A DNA stretch of 51,546 bases from contig NZ_JACTVI010000057.1 of NCBI RefSeq assembly GCF_014495685.1, positions 2,494 through 54,039 on the forward strand, in the 5' to 3' direction. The notes under the pieces were generated by a model that saw only the letters and a list, made by a program, of their open reading frames with translations, searched no databases and had not been told where the DNA came from. Positions 27,807 through 36,110 of the stretch are shown one piece after another (the first letter of the stretch is position 1; each line of letters opens with the position of its first letter). The position numbers and the translations under genes were made by a program. Source of the stretch: Streptomyces sp. TRM68367. Lineage in GTDB: Bacteria; Actinomycetota; Actinomycetes; Streptomycetales; Streptomycetaceae.

Positions 27807-28895
27807 ATGACCTCGAACGGTTCCCCAGTTCCCGGCGGTGCGGCCGGTCGGCGGCGTGCGCTTGGCCGAGGGCCGGGGGCTCCGTCGGTCGAGCCGGTTC
27901 CGCCTCCTGCGGAGGCGGAGGTCGTTCCGCCTGCGGCGCAGAGCGATGCGGTGGCTGAGGCCGAGGCGTCGGCTTCCGCCGGCGCTTACAACCGCGGCGG
28001 CGCAGAAGAGGATCCGCCGGCTGCACAAACCGAAGCGGCCGAGGAGCCGCCGGCGGGAGAACCCGAGGCGGTCGAGGAAGCCGGTGACGGGGTCTTCAAG
28101 GTTCGGCTGTCGAACTTCGAGGGGCCCTTCGATCTGCTGCTTCAGCTGATTTCCAAGCACAAGCTGGACGTCACCGAGGTCGCGCTGTCGAAGGTGACCG
28201 ATGAGTTCATGGCTTACATCAGGGCGCTGGGGCCGGACTGGGATCTGGACGAGACGACCGAGTTTCTGGTCGTCGCCGCAACGCTGCTGGATCTGAAGGC
28301 GGCGCGGCTGCTGCCCGCCGCCGAGGTGGAGGACGAGGCCGACCTGGCGCTGCTGGAGGCGCGGGACCTGCTCTTCGCGCGGCTGCTCCAGTACCGCGCG
28401 TACAAGCAGATCGCCGACATCTTCAGCGGGCGGCTCGACGAGGAGGCCCGGCGCTACCCCCGTACCGTGGGACTCGAACCCCACCATGCCGAGCTGCTGC
28501 CCGAGGTGGTCATCAGCATCGGGGCGGAAGGGTTCGCCAAGCTCGCCGTGAAGGCGATGCAGCCCAAGCCCAAGCCGCAAGTGTACGTCGACCACATCCA
28601 CGCGCCGCTGGTCAGCGTGCAGGAGCAGGCCGGGATCGTGGTGGCGCGGCTCAGGGAGCTCGGCGAGGCCAGCTTCCGCGCGCTCGTCGAGGACACCGAC
28701 GACACACTGACACGCGTGGCGCGCTTCCTGGCGCTGCTGGAGCTGTACCGCGAGAAGGCCGTCGCCCTGGAGCAGGAGACGGCGCTCGGCGAGCTGCTGG
28801 TGCGCTGGACCGGCGGGGACGGCGACGAGACGCCGCGGGTCACCGACGAGTTCGACCGGCCGCCCGAGCCGCCCAGGGAGGAGAAGAAGGCGTGA
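27807..28895 (+). CDS. scpA: Segregation and condensation protein A
   Basis: ScpA is the kleisin of the SMC-ScpAB condensin. This 362-residue version has a disordered Pro/Glu/Ala-rich N-terminus of about 93 residues, then the family core: FKVRLSNFEGPFDLLLQLIS, HKLDVTEVALSKVTDEF, TEFLVVAATLLDLKAARLL and a C-terminal winged helix (FLALLELYREKAVALEQE). It bridges the SMC heads. ATG 27807 follows the previous gene by 18 nt. The stop overlaps the scpB start as GTGA, so the two are coupled. Confidence 0.94.
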   Translation: MTSNGSPVPGGAAGRRRALGRGPGAPSVEPVPPPAEAEVVPPAAQSDAVAEAEASASAGAYNRGGAEEDPPAAQTEAAEEPPAGEPEAVEEAGDGVFKVRLSNFEGPFDLLLQLISKHKLDVTEVALSKVTDEFMAYIRALGPDWDLDETTEFLVVAATLLDLKAARLLPAAEVEDEADLALLEARDLLFARLLQYRAYKQIADIFSGRLDEEARRYPRTVGLEPHHAELLPEVVISIGAEGFAKLAVKAMQPKPKPQVYVDHIHAPLVSVQEQAGIVVARLRELGEASFRALVEDTDDTLTRVARFLALLELYREKAVALEQETALGELLVRWTGGDGDETPRVTDEFDRPPEPPREEKKA

Positions 28896-29578
28896 GCGAG
28901 GAGACCACCGAGCTGCCCGCGGGGCTGCGCACCGTCGCCGACCTCGACCTCAAGCCCGCGCTGGAGGCGGTCCTCATGGTCGTGGACGAGCCCGCGACCG
29001 AGGAGCACCTCGCCAAGATCCTCGAGCGGCCGAAGCGGCAGATCTCGGACGCGCTGTGCGAGCTGGCCGACGAGTACGCCGTCCAGGGGCGCGGCTTCGA
29101 GCTGCGGTTCGTCGCGGGCGGCTGGCGCTTCTACACCCGCGCCGAGTACGCGGCCGCCGTCGAGCGCCTCGTCCTGGCCGGCCAGACGGCCCGCCTCACC
29201 CAGGCCGCGCTGGAGACCCTCGCGGTCGTCGCCTACCGCCAGCCGGTCAGCCGCAGCCGGGTCTCCGCCGTGCGAGGAGTGAACTGCGACGGCGTCATGC
29301 GCACCCTCCTGCAGCGGGGTCTGGTCGAGGAGGCGGGCACGGAACCCGAAACAGGTGCGATCCTGTACAGGACGACGAACTACTTCCTGGAGCGGATGGG
29401 CCTGCGCGGTCTGGACGAGCTCCCGGAGCTCGCGCCCTTCCTCCCGGAGGCGGAGGCGATCGAGGCCGAGACCCAGGAGGGCGTGCCGTCGTTCGACCCG
29501 GACGCGCCCGATGACGATGCGCCGGGCAGCCGGGTGACCCCGGGTACCGACGACGAAGACGACCAGACGGAACTTTGA
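28892..29578 (+). CDS. scpB: Segregation and condensation protein B
   Basis: The 228-residue protein dimerises and binds ScpA in the condensin complex. It has two winged-helix domains, with LKPALEAVLMVVDEPATEEH at the start and LTQAALETLAVVAYRQPVSR plus SRVSAVRGVNCDGVMRTLL in the centre. A Glu/Asp-rich tail of about 40 residues follows. GTG 28892 overlaps the scpA stop. The stop (29576-29578) overlaps the next gene's ATG by one base, continuing the operon. Confidence 0.94.
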   Translation: MSEETTELPAGLRTVADLDLKPALEAVLMVVDEPATEEHLAKILERPKRQISDALCELADEYAVQGRGFELRFVAGGWRFYTRAEYAAAVERLVLAGQTARLTQAALETLAVVAYRQPVSRSRVSAVRGVNCDGVMRTLLQRGLVEEAGTEPETGAILYRTTNYFLERMGLRGLDELPELAPFLPEAEAIEAETQEGVPSFDPDAPDDDAPGSRVTPGTDDEDDQTEL

Positions 29579-30642
29579 TGCGAAGCAGCGGCAGGAACGG
29601 CGGACACGGCGGGCGCGGCAACCACCGCGGCGCCGGCAACAACAGGGACGACAAGCAGGGGCAGGGCCGCCCCCGCAAGCCCCGCCCCGAGGAGCGCCGC
29701 TACGACGTGGGCCCCGGCGCCACCAAGGACGGCCCCAAGGCCGGGCGCGGCGGTGCGGCGCGCGGCGGCGCCAAGGGCGGGCCGAAGCACCCCCAGCAGC
29801 GCGGGCGTACGGCCCCGGCGACCTCACGTGAGTACGAGACACGGGCCGAGGAGCGCAACCGCGACCGGTACGCCGGCAAGAAGGAGGTCAAGCTCCCGAA
29901 GACCTTCCCCGGCGCCGAGCAGGAGGGCGAGCGGCTGCAGAAGGTCCTCGCGCGCGCGGGCTATGGCTCCCGGCGCGCCTGCGAGGAGCTGATCGACCAG
30001 GCCCGCGTCGAGGTCAACGGCGAGATCGTCGTCGAGCAGGGCAAGCGGGTCGACCCGGAGAAGGACGAGATCAAGGTCGACGGGCTGACCGTCGCCACGC
30101 AGCGCTACCAGTTCTTCGCGCTCAACAAGCCCGCCGGTGTCGTCTCCACGATGGAGGACCCCGAGGGCCGCCAGTGCCTCGGGGACTACGTCACCAACCG
30201 CGAGACCCGGCTCTTCCACGTCGGGCGCCTGGACACCGAGACCGAGGGCGTCATCCTGCTCACCAACCACGGCGAGCTGGCGCACCGGCTGACCCACCCC
30301 AAGTACGGCGTGAAGAAGACCTATCTCGCGCACATCGTCGGCCCCATCCCGCGCGACCTGGGCAAGCGCCTGAAGGACGGCATCCAGCTGGACGACGGCT
30401 ACGCGCGCGCGGACCACTTCCGGGTCGTCGAGCAGACCGGCAAGAACTACCTCGTCGAGGTCACCCTGCACGAGGGCCGCAAGCACATCGTGCGCCGCAT
30501 GCTCGCCGAGGCCGGCTTCCCCGTCGACAAGCTGGTGCGCACCGCGTTCGGGCCGATCACCCTGGGTGACCAGAAGTCGGGCTGGCTGCGCCGGTTGTCG
30601 AACACCGAGGTCGGGATGCTGATGAAGGAAGTCGACCTGTAG
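29578..30642 (+). CDS. RsuA/RluB family 23S rRNA pseudouridine synthase
   Basis: The 354-residue enzyme has a basic Arg/Gly-rich N-terminal tail (residues 1 to about 110), an S4 RNA-binding domain (ERLQKVLARAGYGSRRACEE, about 118-165) and the synthase core with GRLDTETEGVILLTN, where the Asp near residue 218 is catalytic. LHEGRKHIVRRMLAEAG is the late family motif. It isomerises uridine in rRNA, probably 23S in the peptidyl-transferase region. ATG 29578 overlaps the scpB stop by one base; TTG 29575 is an in-frame alternative. Confidence 0.92.
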   Translation: MRSSGRNGGHGGRGNHRGAGNNRDDKQGQGRPRKPRPEERRYDVGPGATKDGPKAGRGGAARGGAKGGPKHPQQRGRTAPATSREYETRAEERNRDRYAGKKEVKLPKTFPGAEQEGERLQKVLARAGYGSRRACEELIDQARVEVNGEIVVEQGKRVDPEKDEIKVDGLTVATQRYQFFALNKPAGVVSTMEDPEGRQCLGDYVTNRETRLFHVGRLDTETEGVILLTNHGELAHRLTHPKYGVKKTYLAHIVGPIPRDLGKRLKDGIQLDDGYARADHFRVVEQTGKNYLVEVTLHEGRKHIVRRMLAEAGFPVDKLVRTAFGPITLGDQKSGWLRRLSNTEVGMLMKEVDL

Positions 30643-30805
30643 GTCCACTGATCCACGGTCCACGCGCGCGTGGCGGCCGGTTCCGGATCGCCTGGAGTCC
30701 CCAGGTGAACACATCCGGGACCGGCCGACGCTTTTTCGGCTTCCCACCGGCGTCCAGCACGGCTCCCCGGTCCCTGCTGCTGGCCTTCCTGGGCCGCTGA
30801 AGGGG

Positions 30806-30835
30806 TTGTGCGACACACCCTGGCCTCTTTATAGT
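30806..30835 (+). promoter_or_regulatory. Promoter of the nrtR operon
   Basis: TTGTGC (30806-30811), an 18-bp spacer and a consensus TATAGT -10 box (30830-30835). The -10 box overlaps the operator palindrome, consistent with repression of its own operon. Confidence 0.75.
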
Positions 30836-30854
30836 CGTAACGACTATTAGTCGT
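30831..30854 (+). promoter_or_regulatory. NrtR-type operator
   Basis: ATAGTCGT-A-ACGACTAT (30831-30847) is a perfect 8-bp inverted repeat with one central base. It is followed at once by a third half-site TAGTCGT (30848-30854). It overlaps the -10 box and lies about 30 nt before the NrtR-like gene. Confidence 0.75.
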
Positions 30855-30880
30855 CGGGCTCTGGAGGGAGGCGGCGAGGC

Positions 30881-31609
30881 ATGACCGTGCCCGAGGGCTA
30901 CGACAAGTACGCCCACGAACCTTTCGCCGTCACCGTCGACCTCGCGGTGTTCACCCTCCGCGCGGGCGCCCTGCACGTGCTGCTCGTCGAGCGCGGGCAG
31001 GACCCGTACGCCGGACACTGGGCGCTGCCCGGCGGGTTCGTGCAGCCGGACGAGTCCGCTGAGACGGCTGCCCGGCGCGAACTCGCCGAGGAGACAGGCC
31101 TGGCGGACGTCACGGGCCTGCACTTGGAGCAGCTGCGCACCTACAGCGAGCCCGGCCGCGACCCCCGGATGCGGGTCGTGTCCGTCGCGTTCACCGCGCT
31201 GCTGCCGCACGCGCCCGAGGCGCACGGCGGCAGCGACGCGGCCGCGGCCCGCTGGGTGCCGTACGACGGCGCGGGATCCCTCGCCTTCGACCACGACCGG
31301 ATCCTGGCCGACGCCCACGACCGCGTCGGCGCCAAGCTGGAGTACACCTGCCTCGCCACCGCCTTCTGCCCGCCCGAGTTCACCCTCGGCGAACTCCAGC
31401 AGGTCTACGAGACCGTGTGGGGCACCGCGCTCGACCGTCCCAACTTCCGGCGCAAGGTGCTCGCCACGGCCGGTTTCGTCGAACCGGTCCCGGGCGCCGC
31501 GCGGCTGACCGGCGGCCGCGGCAAACCGGCCGCGCTGTACCGCGCGGGCACCGCCACCACTCTGCACCCCCCTCTGCTCCGACCGTCCCGGGAAGGACGC
31601 CCCGTATGA
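30881..31609 (+). CDS. nrtR: NrtR-family NUDIX transcriptional regulator
   Basis: The 242-residue protein combines an N-terminal Nudix domain with a C-terminal winged helix (about 150-225: FTLGELQQVYETVWGTALDR, then NFRRKVLATAGFVEPVPG), the NrtR architecture. The Nudix box GGFVQPDESAETAARREL, then AEETGL, keeps every consensus residue, so hydrolase activity is possible. NrtR proteins repress NAD-biosynthesis or ADP-ribose genes and are released by ADP-ribose. ATG 30881 follows GGAGGGAGG. The stop overlaps the next ATG (ATGA), coupling it to an ADP-ribosylglycohydrolase. Confidence 0.9.
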   Translation: MTVPEGYDKYAHEPFAVTVDLAVFTLRAGALHVLLVERGQDPYAGHWALPGGFVQPDESAETAARRELAEETGLADVTGLHLEQLRTYSEPGRDPRMRVVSVAFTALLPHAPEAHGGSDAAAARWVPYDGAGSLAFDHDRILADAHDRVGAKLEYTCLATAFCPPEFTLGELQQVYETVWGTALDRPNFRRKVLATAGFVEPVPGAARLTGGRGKPAALYRAGTATTLHPPLLRPSREGRPV

Positions 31610-32622
31610 CCACCACCGTCCACAAGCAGGCCGCCACCGGAGCACTCACGGGCCTCGCCCTCGGGGACGCGCTCGGCTTCCCGACCGAGTTCAACGACGT
31701 GCCGTCGATCCTCGCCAAGTGCGGGCCGTGGCGGGGGATGGAGCTGCCGACGCCCGCGATCGTCACCGACGACACGCAGATGACGCTGGCGCTCGGCCGG
31801 GGGCTGCGCACCGCGATGGACCGGGGCGTGCTCGGGCCCGAGGGGATGGCCGACGCCGTAGGGCAGGAGTTCATCGCCTGGAACCGGTCCCCGGAGAACA
31901 ACCGCGCCCCGGGCAACACCTGCATCCGGGCCTGCACCCTGCTGGAGCGCCCCGGCCCCTGGCAGGATGCCAGCCAGGTCCACTCCAAGGGATGCGGCGC
32001 CAACATGCGCGTCGCACCCCTCGGGCTGATCCCCGGCCTGAGCGACGAACAGCGCGCGGGCGCCGCCCAGTTGCAGTCCGCGCTCACCCACGGGCACCCC
32101 ACGGCGCTCGCCGCCTCCGACCTCACCGCGCACGCCGTACGGCTGCTGGCGCAGGGCGCCGAGCCGACGGGGCTTCTCGGCCTGCTGCGCAGTCACGCGT
32201 ACGAGAACCGCAGCCACTACCACCACCGCTGGCTCGGTGACCTGTGGACACGTGCTCAGGACGCCACGCCGGAGGAGTTCATCGCGCGCGGCTGGGACGA
32301 GTGCCTGGCGATCCTGGGGCGCCTCCAGGAGGCCGTGGGCACCGTCTCGGCGGAGACCGACCCGTGCGTGGCCACCGGCGAAGGCTGGATCGCCGAAGAG
32401 GCCCTGGCGACCGGCCTGTTGTGCTTCCTGCTCTTCGTCGACGAGCCGGTCATCGCGCTGCGCCGCGCCGCCTGCACCTCCGGCGACTCCGACTCGATCG
32501 CCTGCCTGACCGGCGCCTTCGCGGGCGCGTATCTCGGCGCCGAGGTCTGGCCGACCGAGTGGGCGGACCGCATCGAGTACCGGGGCGACCTGCTGACGCT
32601 CGGGGCGCTCTGGGACGCCTGA
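31606..32622 (+). CDS. ADP-ribosylglycohydrolase family protein
   Basis: The 338-residue DraG/ARH-type protein has GALTGLALGDALGFPTEF, the metal ligands in TDDTQMTLALG, and the C-terminal SGDSDSIACLTGAFAGAYLG, where the Asp pair binds the second magnesium. The family removes ADP-ribose from proteins or cleaves related ADP-ribosyl compounds. Overlap with nrtR (ATGA) makes them one operon, so released ADP-ribose could be both its product and the regulator's effector. The stop is 3 nt before the decayed nucleotidyltransferase gene. Confidence 0.9.
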   Translation: MTTTVHKQAATGALTGLALGDALGFPTEFNDVPSILAKCGPWRGMELPTPAIVTDDTQMTLALGRGLRTAMDRGVLGPEGMADAVGQEFIAWNRSPENNRAPGNTCIRACTLLERPGPWQDASQVHSKGCGANMRVAPLGLIPGLSDEQRAGAAQLQSALTHGHPTALAASDLTAHAVRLLAQGAEPTGLLGLLRSHAYENRSHYHHRWLGDLWTRAQDATPEEFIARGWDECLAILGRLQEAVGTVSAETDPCVATGEGWIAEEALATGLLCFLLFVDEPVIALRRAACTSGDSDSIACLTGAFAGAYLGAEVWPTEWADRIEYRGDLLTLGALWDA

Positions 32623-32625
32623 CGG

Positions 32626-33155
32626 ATGACCGACGCCCTGGACATCGACCTGGCCACGGTGGTCGCCGAGCAGACCGACCCCGTGCCTCTGGAGCAGCTG
32701 CTCTCTCCGCTGGTCGTGCACACCACCGACGCCCACCGGGAACTGGCCGCGCTCGCACCCGGCGTCCTCACCAGCCAGCATGCTCACCACTACCGGGGCT
32801 TCGTGGTCACGCAGTGGCGGCTGTTCGAGCAGACCGGCGAGCTGAAGCCGCTGCTGTACACGTTCCGGGTGCTGCTCACCGGCATCCATCTGATGCGCAG
32901 CGGCGAAGTGCAGGCCCATCTGCCCACGCTGCTCGGGGAGATCGACGCCCCGGACTACCTGCCGGAGCTGATCGCGGCGAAGGCGGAGCGGGAGCAGGGG
33001 GGTGCGCCGACATCGACCACGCGCGCGTGCAGGCGGACATCGAGCGGCTGCACGGCGCGCTGGACGAGGCACAGGGAGCGTCAGCGCTGCCGGATGCCCC
33101 GTCCGTCCACGACGCCCTGCACGAGTTCGTCGTACGGAGCAGGCTGGAGCGCTGA
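32626..33155 (+). pseudogene. Decayed YcgL-like nucleotidyltransferase gene (internal deletion plus frameshift)
   Basis: The frame opens MTDALDIDLATVVAEQTDP and passes directly into EQLLSPLVVHTTDAHREL. As I recall relatives, about 75 residues with the nucleotidyltransferase site (a GSxxxG and SDxDxRG core) should lie between these. The reading frame then breaks at a run of six G (32997-33002): beyond it the family-like sequence ADIDHARVQADIERLHGAL continues in another frame to a stop at 33155, and one extra G would restore it. Read uncorrected, the first frame runs on to 33789 as unrelated antisense sequence. It belongs to COG3541, like its minus-strand neighbour. Confidence 0.78.
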
Positions 33156-33824
33156 GGCACGGCGGGTGCGGACGAGGAAGTCCTCGACGCGCCGCCGGTC
33201 CGGCTCGGCGGGCAGGGGGCTGCGGTCGACCTCCTCCTCGGTCTCGGTCGCCAGCCGGGCCATCCAGGACTCGACCTCAGGCCACGGGACCTCGCCGCGC
33301 TTGACCGCGAGCAGCCGTTCGCGCCGGTCGCCGACGTCGACGGTGAGCGTGCCCGTGCGCAGCAGGTCACCGGCGCTCATCAGCAGGCGCAGCAGGTGCA
33401 TGGCGTGCTTCCAGCGCGGGGCGCCGTGGTTGCGGACGTCCGCGTCCAGCTTCCTGCGCTGGCCGAGGGCGTATCTGGCGAACGTCCGGTGCGCCACGCG
33501 GGAGAGGAACGCGCCGCGCAGGGCGAGGAGCTCGCGGCCCGTGTCGTCGACGTACTCGACGAGAGGGGAGTGCAGACACTCCAGGATGTTGGGGTTCGCG
33601 TTCAGGGCCAGTTCGCAGAAGCGCTCCAGCTCCCAGCTGAACTGCTCCTCCAGCGGGCCCTCCACATGCGTCGGCGGCTTCTCGAAGCGCCAGTACAGGG
33701 GCGTGGGCGCGAGGAACACGCCGCGGCGGTCGGCGTCGCTGCCCTCCGTCGCCAGACCGAAGGCACGCGACCCCGTCACGCAGGCGTAGACCGTGTGATC
33801 GCGTACCAGGGTCTCGGGCTGCAT
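33081..33824 (-). CDS. YcgL-like nucleotidyltransferase (COG3541)
   Basis: The 247-residue predicted nucleotidyltransferase has the pol-beta-type core GSRAFGLATEGSDADRRG (residues 18-35), followed by FSWELERFCELALNANPNIL and a helical C-terminal domain (RWKHAMHLLRLLMSAGDLL). The substrate is unknown. The last 25 or so residues are read antisense through the end of the decayed paralogue at 32626-33155, so the two genes overlap tail to tail by 75 bp and the natural C-terminus may be shorter. ATG 33824 is the start. Confidence 0.82.
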   Translation of the reverse strand: MQPETLVRDHTVYACVTGSRAFGLATEGSDADRRGVFLAPTPLYWRFEKPPTHVEGPLEEQFSWELERFCELALNANPNILECLHSPLVEYVDDTGRELLALRGAFLSRVAHRTFARYALGQRRKLDADVRNHGAPRWKHAMHLLRLLMSAGDLLRTGTLTVDVGDRRERLLAVKRGEVPWPEVESWMARLATETEEEVDRSPLPAEPDRRRVEDFLVRTRRASALQPAPYDELVQGVVDGRGIRQR

Positions 33825-33846
33825 GTCCGGGAGCGTACGCGGGTGG

Positions 33847-34248
33847 TCATGCCGTGCGGATCGAATTTCCCTCCACGGTGATCTGCTCCGCGGGCAGCGG
33901 CTTCGTCGCCGGGCCGTGGGTCACCGAGCCGTCCGCGATCTTGAACTTGCTGCCGTGGCAGGTGCAGTTGATCGTGCCGTCGGCGACATTGGCCACGGTG
34001 CAGCCCTGGTGGGTGCAGACCGCCGAGAAGGCCTTGAACTGGCCCTGCTCGGGCTGGGTCACCACGATCTTCTCGTCCTTGAGGACCGTGCCGCCGCCGA
34101 CCGGGACGTCGCCGGTGGCGGCCAGCCGTTGTCCCGGAGAGGGGCTCGCGGCCGGGGAGCCGCCGTCGCCTGAGCCGCCGCAGCCCACGGCGAGCGCCGC
34201 CGCGCCCGTCGCGAAGAGAACCGTCCGTCGGGTCGCGTTCTGGGTCAT
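33847..34248 (-). CDS. Rieske [2Fe-2S] protein, Tat-exported lipoprotein
   Basis: The 133-residue protein starts with a Tat-like signal (TRRTVLFATGAAALAVGC), where Cys 23 sits in a lipobox, then a Gly/Ser/Pro linker and a Rieske fold. The cluster ligands are in CTHQGC (78-83) and CTCHGS (95-100), each with Cys and His. It is probably anchored outside the membrane as a small electron-transfer protein; no partner oxidoreductase is next to it. ATG 34248 places the twin arginines seven residues in; ATG 34257 is possible. It is divergent from aroH. Confidence 0.9.
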   Translation of the reverse strand: MTQNATRRTVLFATGAAALAVGCGGSGDGGSPAASPSPGQRLAATGDVPVGGGTVLKDEKIVVTQPEQGQFKAFSAVCTHQGCTVANVADGTINCTCHGSKFKIADGSVTHGPATKPLPAEQITVEGNSIRTA

Positions 34249-34393
34249 GTGATGCATCTTGGCACTGAAGCCACCGAAGAAGAAGCAACCTGGGAGGAAG
34301 TTCCGCAAAACGCGCGTTCTGCTGCCGCAGCAGCCGTCGTCTCAGCGGGCGGGCGTGGTGCGCCGGGCGGGCGCGGGCTGACTACGCTGGACG

Positions 34394-34429
34394 GACGTAC
34401 AACCGATCACTGACGTACAACCGATCACT
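34394..34429 (+). repeat. Exact 18-bp tandem duplication upstream of aroH
   Basis: GACGTACAACCGATCACT occurs twice in direct succession (34394-34411 and 34412-34429) with no mismatch. It ends 22 nt before the aroH start, so it lies in the leader or promoter region. It may be a duplicated operator or a recent slippage event. Confidence 0.95.
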
Positions 34430-34451
34430 CATGTCAGAAAGGAGCATCGCC

Positions 34452-34820
34452 GTGGCGGTACGAGCGGTCCGGGGCGCCGTCCAACTCGATCGGGACGAGG
34501 CCGGCCACATGGACGAGCAGGTCGGGACCCTGCTCACCGCCATCCTGGAGCGCAACGGGCTCACCGCGGACGACCTGATCAGCATCTGGTTCACGGCCAC
34601 GCCCGACCTGCACAGCGACTTCCCGGCCGCCGCCGCCCGCAAGCTCGGCATCGGCTTCGTCGATGTACCCCTGATCTGCGCCCAGGAGCTGGACATCGAG
34701 GGCGCCATGCCCCGCGTCGTCCGCGTCCTCGCCCACATCGAGTCCGACCGGCCCCGCTCCGACATCGTCCACGTCTACCTCGGTGCCGCGGCCGCCCTGC
34801 GCAAGGACATCGCCCAGTGA
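34452..34820 (+). CDS. aroH: Chorismate mutase, AroH class
   Basis: The 122-residue trimeric-type AroH chorismate mutase converts chorismate to prephenate. It begins VAVRAVRGAVQLDRDEAGHM, has the active-site Arg segments and the AARKLGIGFVDVPLICAQEL and VHVYLGAAAALRKDI blocks. GTG 34452 is decided by AAGGAG (34439-34444) 7 nt upstream, and an ATG at 34431 lies before that site. The stop overlaps the prephenate dehydrogenase start (GTGA), so product and next enzyme are made together. Confidence 0.92.
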   Translation: MAVRAVRGAVQLDRDEAGHMDEQVGTLLTAILERNGLTADDLISIWFTATPDLHSDFPAAAARKLGIGFVDVPLICAQELDIEGAMPRVVRVLAHIESDRPRSDIVHVYLGAAAALRKDIAQ

Positions 34821-35902
34821 GAACCGCACTCGTCATCGGCACCGGGCTCATCGGCACGTCCGCCGCCCTCGCCCTCACCCAGCGCGGCGTCGTCGTCCAC
34901 CTCGCCGACCACGACCCGGAGCAGGCGCGTACGGCCGCCGCTCTCGGCGCGGGCACCGACGAGGCGCCCGACGGCCCCGTCGACCTGGCCATCGTCGCCG
35001 CCCCGCCCGCGCACGTGGCCGACGTGCTCGCCGACGCCGTGCGGCGCGGTGCGGCGCGCGGCTACATCGACGTGGCCAGCGTCAAGGGTGGCCCGCGCCG
35101 CGAGCTGGAGGCCCGCGGCCTCGACCTGTCGTCCTACATCGGCACGCACCCCATGTCGGGCCGCGAGAAGTCCGGCCCGCTGGCCGCCACCGCCGACCTG
35201 TTCGAGGGCCGCCCCTGGGTGCTGACCCCGACCCGGGACACCGACACCGAGGTCCTCAACCTCGCCCTGGAACTGGTCTCGCACTGCCGCGCGGTGCCCG
35301 TGGTGATGGACGCCGACGCCCACGACCGTGCCGTGGCCCTCGTCTCCCACATGCCCCACCTGGTCTCCAGCATGGTCGCCGCGCGCCTGGAGCACGCTGA
35401 GGAGGCGGCCGTACGGCTGTGCGGGCAGGGCATCCGGGACGTGACCCGGATCGCCGCCTCCGACCCCGGGATGTGGATCGACATCCTCTCCGCGAACCCC
35501 GGGCCGGTCGCCGACCTGCTCACCGATGTCGCCGCCGACCTGGAGGAGACGGTGCGGGCGCTGCGCGCGCTGCAGTCCACCGACGAGGACAAGCGTCACG
35601 AGGGCACCATCGGCATCGAGGGCATGCTGCGCCGCGGCAACGCGGGGCAGGTGCGGGTCCCCGGCAAGCACGGGTCCGCTCCGCGGGTGTACGAGACGGT
35701 GGCGGTGCTCATCAGCGACCAGCCGGGGCAGCTGGCCCGTATCTTCGCGGACGCGGGGGCGGCCGGGGTCAACATCGAGGATGTGCGCATCGAGCATGCG
35801 ACGGGGCAGCAGGCCGGTCTGGTGCAGTTGATTGTGGAGCCGAAGGCGGTGGCGGTGCTGAAGGCGGCGTTGCGGGAGCGAGGCTGGGCGATCCGGCAGT
35901 AG
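34817..35902 (+). CDS. tyrA: Prephenate dehydrogenase with ACT domain
   Basis: The 361-residue enzyme oxidises prephenate to 4-hydroxyphenylpyruvate for tyrosine. The N-terminal Rossmann motif is VIGTGLIGTS, the active-site region is THPMSGREKSGP, and DAHDRAVALVSHMPHLVSS is the helical family block. Residues about 290-355 form an ACT domain (AVLISDQPGQLARIFADAG), probably the tyrosine feedback site. GTG 34817 overlaps aroH. Codon use becomes more T-rich in the last 100 bp. A 7-bp hairpin follows. Confidence 0.92.
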   Translation: MRTALVIGTGLIGTSAALALTQRGVVVHLADHDPEQARTAAALGAGTDEAPDGPVDLAIVAAPPAHVADVLADAVRRGAARGYIDVASVKGGPRRELEARGLDLSSYIGTHPMSGREKSGPLAATADLFEGRPWVLTPTRDTDTEVLNLALELVSHCRAVPVVMDADAHDRAVALVSHMPHLVSSMVAARLEHAEEAAVRLCGQGIRDVTRIAASDPGMWIDILSANPGPVADLLTDVAADLEETVRALRALQSTDEDKRHEGTIGIEGMLRRGNAGQVRVPGKHGSAPRVYETVAVLISDQPGQLARIFADAGAAGVNIEDVRIEHATGQQAGLVQLIVEPKAVAVLKAALRERGWAIRQ

Positions 35903-35931
35903 TCGGTTGCCCGGTGCTGGTGTGGGCGTCG

Positions 35932-35964
35932 CTGGGGGCTGCCGACCCAGAGGGGCACCCCCAG
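35932..35964 (+). terminator. Terminator-like hairpin after tyrA
   Basis: CTGGGGG (35932-35938) pairs with CCCCCAG (35958-35964), and further TGCC/GGCA pairing inside extends the stem. It lies 30 bp after the tyrA stop. Confidence 0.55.
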
Positions 35965-36110
35965 ACGGACTGAGAGTGCCTGACCGGCGCCGAGAGGCCA
36001 CCGCCAGGCACATCCCAGGCTCGGCCAGACGAGGGATCCGTACCCAGTAACCTTGTCCGGGGCGGTCGCGCCCCCGTCCCCCGCCAGTCAGGTCCAGGAA
36101 GGTCCCCACT

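Noticed and set aside
33003..33789. Continuation of the 32626 frame as a long protein
   Set aside because: After the G6 run the frame reads antisense to a well-conserved nucleotidyltransferase and has no family-like sequence.
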